A stretch of 11,578 nucleotides of DNA from Pseudomonadota bacterium. Its GTDB lineage: Bacteria; Pseudomonadota; Alphaproteobacteria; Acetobacterales; Acetobacteraceae. The stretch lies in the NCBI GenBank assembly GCA_021826485.1, contig JAKAZX010000087.1, positions 1 to 11,578 of the forward strand, written 5' to 3'. A program made the translations under genes and the position numbers. Below, in pieces: positions 6,948-11,578 of the stretch (position 1 is its first letter; every line of letters starts with the position of its first letter). The notes beneath the pieces are model-generated. The model was not told the DNA's origin. It did no database searches and was given only the letters and a program-made list of their open reading frames with translations.

Positions 6948-6963
6948 GGGGACGTGTACACGT
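6948..6963 (+). promoter_or_regulatory. Ribosome binding site and 12-bp palindrome at the fkbH-like start
   Basis: GGGGA at 6948-6952 lies 9 nt before GTG 6962 and sets that start. The spacer and start form a perfect 12-bp palindrome, ACGTGTACACGT (6952-6963), that ends inside the GTG codon. A regulator or an RNA hairpin here could affect initiation, but a chance palindrome is possible. Confidence 0.5.
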
Positions 6964-8839
6964 GACTTCTCTGTATTGGCTGCCCGAAGTTCAGGACTGG
7001 CGGGCGCGATTGCGCAATCTTTCGGCAGATTCGGGCCGCGCCTGGGCCGAGGGCGTGGCGCTGGCCAACACCCGCCTCGATTTCATCCGCACCAACGCGC
7101 TCGACGAAACGCTGCGCCGCCTGCTGGGGGAAGATGTGCCGCCGGAGGCGATCGGCAAGCCGATCCGGCTGGCCATTCTCGGCTCCTGCACCTTCGCGCA
7201 TCTGCATGCCGGGCTGCGCGTGGCGGCGCTGCGGCGCGGGCTGCATGCCACGATCTACGAGAACGATTTCGGCCAGTACTGGCAGGAACTGGCGGATGAC
7301 GGTTCCGCCCTGCATGCGTTCCGGCCGAACACGGTGCTGCTGGCACTGGACGCGCACCATCTGACCGCCGGGGTTTCCGCCGGCATGAGCGCGGCGGAGG
7401 CGGCGGCGGCGGTGCAGGACACCGCCGGGCGCATCCGCGAATGCTGGCGCATAATCCGCCGCAGCTTCGGCGCCCAGGTGATCCACCAGATGCCGCTGCC
7501 GGTGCATCCCCCCGTGCTCGGCAGCAACGAACAGCGGCTGCCCGGCTCGCGGGCCGCATTCCTGGCGGCGCTGTGCATCGAACTGCGCGGCATGGCGGAG
7601 GCGGAGGGCGTGGACCTGCTGGCGCTGGATGCCCGCGCCGCGATCGACGGGCTGAACGCCTGGCACGATCCGGCGCTGTGGCACCGCGCCAAGCAGGAAG
7701 TTTCGCTGGCGGCGTCACCGCTCTATGGCGATCTGGTGCTGCGGCTGGCGGCGGCGCAGCAGGGAAGGTCCGCCAAGTGCCTGGTGCTGGACCTGGACAA
7801 CACCGTCTGGGGCGGCGTGGTCGGCGATGACGGGCTGGAAGGGCTGGTGCTGGGCCAGGGCAGCGCGCTCGGCGAGGCCTATGTCGCGTTCCAGGACTAT
7901 GCGCGGGAATTGTCGCGCCGCGGCGTGATCCTCGCGGTCTGCTCCAAGAACGACGAGGCGAATGCCGTGGAGCCGTTCGACCGGCATCCCGACATGCTGC
8001 TGCGCCGCAACGACATCGCCAGCTTCGTCGCCAACTGGAGCGACAAGGCGTCGAACATCCGCGCGATTGCCGAGGAGCTGAACATCGGCCTCGACGCGCT
8101 GGTGTTCGTCGATGACAACCCGTTCGAGCGCAGCCTGGTGCGGCAGGAACTGCCGATGGTCGCGGTGCCGGAGGTTTCCGACGACCCGACGCTGTTCGCG
8201 CGCACGCTGGCCGATGCCGGATATTTCGAGGGACTGGCGGTCACCGACGACGACCGGGCGCGTGGCGCGCAATACCAGGGCAACCGCGCGCGGGAGGCGC
8301 TGCGTGCCTCCGCCACCGACCTGCCGGGCTATCTGCGCGGGCTGGAAATGCAGCTTATCTGGCGCCGCTTCGATGCGATCGGGCTGGCGCGCACCGTGCA
8401 GCTCATCAACAAGACCAACCAGTTCAACCTGACCACTCGCCGCTACACCGAAGACGACGTGCAGGCGATCATGCGCGATCCGCGCGCCTTCGGGTTGCAG
8501 TTGCGGCTGCTGGACCGGTTCGGCGACAACGGCATCATCGCCATCCTGATCGGCCGCATGACGGCGGACGACGACCTGGCGATCGACACCTGGCTGATGA
8601 GCTGCCGCGTGCTCGGCCGGCAGGTCGAGCCGACCAGCCTCAACCTGATCGCGGCGGAGGCGCGCAGGCTGGGCGCGCGGCGGCTGATCGGCGAGTATAT
8701 CCCGACCAAGAAGAACGGCATGGTGAAGGACCATTACCCGAAGCTCGGCTTCGCGACGCTGCCGGACGGCCGCTTCGTGCTCGACCTCGCCGACTTCGTT
8801 CCCGCCGATACCTTCATCGACGTGACAGAGGGTTCGTGA
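6962..8839 (+). CDS. FkbH-like HAD-IIIC family protein, probable glyceryl-ACP synthase/phosphatase
   Basis: FkbH-family proteins take D-1,3-bisphosphoglycerate, remove phosphate and load the glyceryl group onto the phosphopantetheine of an ACP. The 625-residue product has the family layout. An N-terminal SGNH-like region has LGSCTFAHLHAGLR (73-86). A HAD domain has DLDNTVWGG (277-285; Asp277 and Asp279 are the expected nucleophile and acid/base), CSKND (327-331) and VDDNPFER (383-390). A C-terminal acyltransferase-like region has LARTVQLINKTNQFNLTTRR and SCRVLGRQVE. The GTG start is chosen from GGGGA 9 nt upstream and the first natural residues VTSLYWLPE; upstream in-frame sequence covers the intergenic repeat. 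The ACP gene follows 2 nt after the stop, fitting an FkbH/ACP pair. No polyketide synthase is in view, so a role in glycan acylation is inferred. A lactyl or other three-carbon unit is possible. Confidence 0.9.
   Translation: MTSLYWLPEVQDWRARLRNLSADSGRAWAEGVALANTRLDFIRTNALDETLRRLLGEDVPPEAIGKPIRLAILGSCTFAHLHAGLRVAALRRGLHATIYENDFGQYWQELADDGSALHAFRPNTVLLALDAHHLTAGVSAGMSAAEAAAAVQDTAGRIRECWRIIRRSFGAQVIHQMPLPVHPPVLGSNEQRLPGSRAAFLAALCIELRGMAEAEGVDLLALDARAAIDGLNAWHDPALWHRAKQEVSLAASPLYGDLVLRLAAAQQGRSAKCLVLDLDNTVWGGVVGDDGLEGLVLGQGSALGEAYVAFQDYARELSRRGVILAVCSKNDEANAVEPFDRHPDMLLRRNDIASFVANWSDKASNIRAIAEELNIGLDALVFVDDNPFERSLVRQELPMVAVPEVSDDPTLFARTLADAGYFEGLAVTDDDRARGAQYQGNRAREALRASATDLPGYLRGLEMQLIWRRFDAIGLARTVQLINKTNQFNLTTRRYTEDDVQAIMRDPRAFGLQLRLLDRFGDNGIIAILIGRMTADDDLAIDTWLMSCRVLGRQVEPTSLNLIAAEARRLGARRLIGEYIPTKKNGMVKDHYPKLGFATLPDGRFVLDLADFVPADTFIDVTEGS
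8828..8832 (+). promoter_or_regulatory. Ribosome binding site of the ACP gene
   Basis: GAGGG lies 9 nt before ATG 8842 but only 3 nt before the alternative GTG 8836. This favours the ATG, giving an 80-residue ACP. Confidence 0.6.
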
Positions 8840-8841
8840 CC

Positions 8842-9084
8842 ATGAGCGAGACCGATTTCTACCCGGTGCTGACCGAGATCTTCCGCGACGTGTTCATGCG
8901 CGACGTGGCGCTGCGGCCGGAGCTGACGGCCAAGGACGTGCCGGGCTGGGATTCCTTCAAGCAGATCGAGATCATCGTGGCGCTGGAGGAGAAGTACGAC
9001 ATCAAGTTCCACACGCGCGAACTCGACCAGCTCAACAATGTCGGCGATCTGGCGCGGGTGCTGGCCGGCAAGACGAAGCCGTGA
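8842..9084 (+). CDS. Acyl carrier protein, partner of the FkbH-like enzyme
   Basis: An 80-residue phosphopantetheine-binding carrier protein. It matches ACP length and shape: helix I (FYPVLTEIFRDVF, 6-18), then the GWDSF site (35-39) in which Ser38 should carry the 4'-phosphopantetheine arm, then an acidic recognition helix II (IEIIVALEEKYDI) and a closing helix with the LNNVGDLARVLAG segment. Phe39 replaces the more usual Leu/Met after the serine. It is packed 2 nt after the FkbH-like stop, and its TGA overlaps the GTG of the glycosyltransferase gene by 4 nt. It is therefore almost surely a dedicated carrier for the FkbH product rather than the fatty-acid ACP. A phosphopantetheinyl transferase must be supplied elsewhere. 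Confidence 0.93.
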   Translation: MSETDFYPVLTEIFRDVFMRDVALRPELTAKDVPGWDSFKQIEIIVALEEKYDIKFHTRELDQLNNVGDLARVLAGKTKP

Positions 9085-11578
9085 AACGGCCGCGCGGCGC
9101 CGACACCGCGCTGGCCGACGCATCCGCGATCGAACCGCTGCGGCTGACCGTCGAGGAAGCACGGCTGGCGCCGGGCCATGTGCTGCACGTGCGCGGCTGG
9201 TGCGTGGCGCTGCGCCCGCTGCGCCGGGTGGAAATCCGCCTCGGCGAGACGCTGCTCGGCCGGGCGGAGATCAACCTGCCGCGCGGCGACGTCGCGGATG
9301 CCCTGCCGCTCTATCCCAACGCCGCCAATGCCGGCTTCGCGTTCCGGGGCACGCTGCCCGCGGGCATGGCCGATGGCACGCTGACCGCGACCGCGGCCGA
9401 CGCCGATGATCGCACCGCCAGCGACACGCGGACGCTGGCCGCCGACCTCACCGCCCTCGCGCCGCTGCTGCTGACGCTGGAGGATGCGGTGCTGGACGGC
9501 GGGATGCTGCGCGTGCGCGGCTGGGCCGTCGGCATCGCGCCGCTGGAGGATGTGCGGCTGTGGCTGGATGACGAGCCGCTGGGCGCGGCGGACCTGCTGA
9601 TGCCGCGTGCGGATGTCGGCCTCGCGCATCCCGAATATCCCGGCGCGGCGCAGAGCGGCTTCGTGCTGCACCGCTCCGTACGCGCGGGCGCAGCCGGGCG
9701 GGTGCTGCGCGCGGCGGCGCGCACCGCCGACGGCACGGAACGCGAAACCTCGCTGCCGCTGGCGGTGACCGGCGATGCGGCTGCGGCCGCGCCGCCGCCG
9801 GACGCGGCGACCGAGCCGCTGCGCTGCTTCTGCGATGCCGCGGCGCTGAGCGAGGATGGCGCGCTGCGCGTCACCGGCTGGGCGCTGTCGCGCGCCGGCA
9901 TCGCCGCTGTCACGGTCCAGCTCGGCACGACCGAGCTGGGCGCGGCGGAGATCGGCGAGGCGCGGCCCGACGTGGCCGGCGCCTTCCCCAACATTCCCGG
10001 CGCCGCCAACAGCGGTTTCCGCTTCGCCGCCGATCTCGGCCGCGACTGCACCGGAGAGCACACGTTGCGCCTGCTGGTCAGCGACCATGCCGGCGCGCGC
10101 GAACAGATCGAAGTGCCGGTGCGCGCGGAAGGGCGCCGCGCCGACCTCGACACCGAAGCCGGCATCAAGTGCTTCCTCGATCTGCCGGTGGTGCGCGACG
10201 GCCGGGCGGCGGAAACGGTGCGCGGCTTCCTCTCGCTCGGCGGCTGGGCGATGTCGCGCGCCGGGATCGCCGGCATCGAAGTGTTCGTGGACGGCCGCTC
10301 GCTCGGTCAGGCGCATCGCGGCATCCGGCGCGAAGACCTGCACAAGGCGCTCGGCGTGCGGGAGGCGCTGCATGCCGGGTTCGCCATGCTGGTTCCGCCG
10401 CATGCGCTGAAGCGCGGCGCGCATGTCGTGCGCGTCGTGATCCGCGACCGCACGGGCGCCGCGCACGAGATCGCCTTCACCGTCGAATGCGATCCGGTGC
10501 CCGAGGGGGACGGCCCGTGGGCGCTGCGCCGCAAGCTGACGGATGCGGAGATCGGGCTGCATCGCGGCGTGCTTGATGCCTGCCGCTGGCAGCCGCATTT
10601 CACCCTGCTGCTGACCGGGGAACTGACTGCGCAGGCGCGTCGCCGCCTGCGCACGACGGTCGCCAGCCTGCGCGCCCAGGCCTGGCCGCACTGGACGCTG
10701 GCGATCGCGGCGGAGGCGATGCCGGACGAGGTGCTGCCGATCGTCGGGCAGGTGCGATTGCTGCGCGCCGACGCGGCGACCCCGCTCGCCTCGCTGTTGG
10801 CGGACGACGACGCTGCCCTGCTGCTGCCGCTGTCGCCCGGCGACGAACTCGGCGAGGATGCGCTGCTGGAGCTGGCGCTGGCCGGCGCGCAGGACCGCGA
10901 TGCCGACTTCCTCTATGCCGATGAGCGCCGCATCGACCCCGCGGACGGCGAGATGCGCGCCTTCTTCAAGCCGGATTTCGCCCCCGATCTGCTGTTGTCC
11001 ACCAACTATGTCGGCCGCCCCTGGGCCGTGCGCGCGGCGCTGCTGGCGGGCAGCGGCACCACGTTCGGCGATCTGCGACAGGACGGCGAATACGATCTGG
11101 TGCTGCGGCTGACGGAACGCGCGGCCTCGGTGCGGCATGTTCCGAAGGTGCTGGCGGCGCGCGCGGCGCGCACCCTGGATGCGCCGGCGGTGGAACGCCG
11201 CGCGCTGGCGCGGGCGCTGGCGCGCGCCGGCGTCGCCGGGGACGTGCATCCGGGCTGCGTCGCCGGCACCTGGCGCGTGCAACGCATCCCGCCGGAGGCC
11301 GCGCGCGTCTCCATCATCATTCCCACCGTCGCGACACGGGGCCTGATCGAAACCGCGATCGCCTCGATCCGCGCGCACACCCCGCGCGAGCGGGTCGAGA
11401 TCATCGTGGTGGACAACATCCAGCCCGATGCGCCGGAGGCCGCGCGCTGGAAGCCGTGGTTCGCCGAACATGCCGACGCGGTGGTGGAGGTTCTCGAACC
11501 GTTCAACTGGTCGCGGTTCAACAACCTGGGTGCGCAGCGTGCCACCGGCAATTTCCTGCTGTTCCTGAACGACGACGT
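9081..11578 (+). CDS. Large family-2-type glycosyltransferase with four N-terminal GW...GF repeats, 3' end beyond window
   Basis: The frame is open from GTG 9081 to the window end (832 complete codons, no stop). Residues 20-443 hold four beta-sandwich-like repeats. Residues about 485-730 resemble the first GT-A half of O-antigen-type glycosyltransferases: FLYADERRID (610-619), FFKPDFAPDLLLSTNY (628-643), and YDLVLRLTE just beyond 670. The nucleotide-binding opening there (HFTLLLTGE, 506-514) lacks the usual acidic motif. A second GT-A domain opens with VSIIIPT (743-749), then IIVVDN (774-779), FNWSRFNNLGAQRATG (808-823) and LLFLNDD (826-832), the last reaching the DxD-type region at the edge. 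It has no signal peptide or membrane helix in view. Family role: sugar transfer from a nucleotide sugar in surface-polysaccharide synthesis on the cytoplasmic side. The start overlaps the ACP stop (GTGA), indicating coupling with the FkbH/ACP pair; donor and acceptor are unknown. Confidence 0.9.
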   Translation, partial: MKRPRGADTALADASAIEPLRLTVEEARLAPGHVLHVRGWCVALRPLRRVEIRLGETLLGRAEINLPRGDVADALPLYPNAANAGFAFRGTLPAGMADGTLTATAADADDRTASDTRTLAADLTALAPLLLTLEDAVLDGGMLRVRGWAVGIAPLEDVRLWLDDEPLGAADLLMPRADVGLAHPEYPGAAQSGFVLHRSVRAGAAGRVLRAAARTADGTERETSLPLAVTGDAAAAAPPPDAATEPLRCFCDAAALSEDGALRVTGWALSRAGIAAVTVQLGTTELGAAEIGEARPDVAGAFPNIPGAANSGFRFAADLGRDCTGEHTLRLLVSDHAGAREQIEVPVRAEGRRADLDTEAGIKCFLDLPVVRDGRAAETVRGFLSLGGWAMSRAGIAGIEVFVDGRSLGQAHRGIRREDLHKALGVREALHAGFAMLVPPHALKRGAHVVRVVIRDRTGAAHEIAFTVECDPVPEGDGPWALRRKLTDAEIGLHRGVLDACRWQPHFTLLLTGELTAQARRRLRTTVASLRAQAWPHWTLAIAAEAMPDEVLPIVGQVRLLRADAATPLASLLADDDAALLLPLSPGDELGEDALLELALAGAQDRDADFLYADERRIDPADGEMRAFFKPDFAPDLLLSTNYVGRPWAVRAALLAGSGTTFGDLRQDGEYDLVLRLTERAASVRHVPKVLAARAARTLDAPAVERRALARALARAGVAGDVHPGCVAGTWRVQRIPPEAARVSIIIPTVATRGLIETAIASIRAHTPRERVEIIVVDNIQPDAPEAARWKPWFAEHADAVVEVLEPFNWSRFNNLGAQRATGNFLLFLNDD
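9138..10409 (+). repeat. Four tandem degenerate protein repeats (GW...GF) in the glycosyltransferase
   Basis: The repeats share a GW followed 45-46 residues later by GF: Trp40/Phe86, Trp148/Phe194, Trp267/Phe313 and Trp389/Phe434. Between these lie a V.(V/L)(W/Q/F/R)L-like strand, an LG.A turn, and in the first three copies a (R/P)(G/A/P)DV...P.(Y/I)P.A..(S/A)GF tail. The spacing between Trp residues is 108, 119 and 122. The divergence is high at DNA level, so the copies are old. They look like immunoglobulin-type beta-sandwich modules, which would bind carbohydrate or act as spacers (inference). Confidence 0.8.

Noticed and set aside
6842..6961. TTG-initiated 40-codon N-terminal extension of the FkbH-like protein
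   Set aside because: It would run through the inverted repeat and intergenic region, has no family similarity, and there is a good Shine-Dalgarno for GTG 6962.
8859..11471. Open frame of 870 codons on the minus strand
   Set aside because: Antisense to the ACP and the repeat glycosyltransferase; Arg/Gln/His-rich composition and no motif. It is a shadow of the GC-rich third codon positions.
1..11578. tRNA, rRNA, insertion sequences, CRISPR arrays, prophage or attachment sites
   Set aside because: I saw no cloverleaf-like sequence, transposase motif, regularly spaced direct repeats or integrase-like product. The window is densely filled with chromosomal-type genes. I could not run covariance or profile searches.

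Overview
The window is very GC-rich and almost entirely coding. Codon use is GC3-heavy, so long spurious antisense frames appear everywhere. The gene content (GlnE followed at once by a BCP peroxiredoxin, an AlkK/DmdB-type acyl-CoA ligase, DUF302, FkbH-type glycan genes) and protein style suggest an alphaproteobacterium, most likely Acetobacteraceae/Rhodospirillales. This is an inference from composition and family resemblance, not a database result.

Layout. (1) Positions 1-2537, plus strand: the 3' part of glnE (its start lies upstream of the window) overlaps a bcp peroxiredoxin gene by 4 nt. (2) Positions 2545-6842, minus strand: four genes in a row. In order of transcription they are a two-domain protein of unknown function (6842-5676), a DUF302 protein (5636-5247), an AMP-forming acyl-CoA synthetase (5153-3528) and a ketopantoate-reductase-family enzyme (3474-2545). 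The last gene converges on bcp with only 7 nt between the stop codons. (3) Positions 6843-6961: a divergent intergenic region of 119 nt with a 10-bp perfect inverted repeat, a candidate promoter for the minus strand, and a 12-bp palindrome running into the next start codon. (4) Positions 6962 to the window end, plus strand: a tightly coupled three-gene unit. It holds an FkbH-type HAD protein, a small acyl carrier protein, and a very large glycosyltransferase gene that is still open at position 11578.

How the parts may work together. FkbH-family enzymes are known to load a glyceryl unit derived from 1,3-bisphosphoglycerate onto a partner ACP. Here the pair leads directly into a glycosyltransferase rather than a polyketide synthase. 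The likely theme is therefore construction or acyl decoration of a surface glycan (O-antigen or exopolysaccharide) with a three-carbon acyl group. The glycosyltransferase has four tandem beta-sandwich-like repeats of about 110-120 residues (a GW...GF pattern), then two GT-A-like domains, the first of which looks degenerate. The divergent unknown gene has an N-terminal GWS-type beta-sandwich-like domain and a C-terminal domain with an SLGQNCEFG motif. It probably belongs to the same glycan locus. The DUF302, acyl-CoA ligase, reductase, GlnE and BCP genes look like ordinary metabolic neighbours.

The most interesting material is 5676-11578: the unknown two-domain protein, the dyad-rich divergent control region, and the FkbH-ACP-repeat glycosyltransferase unit.
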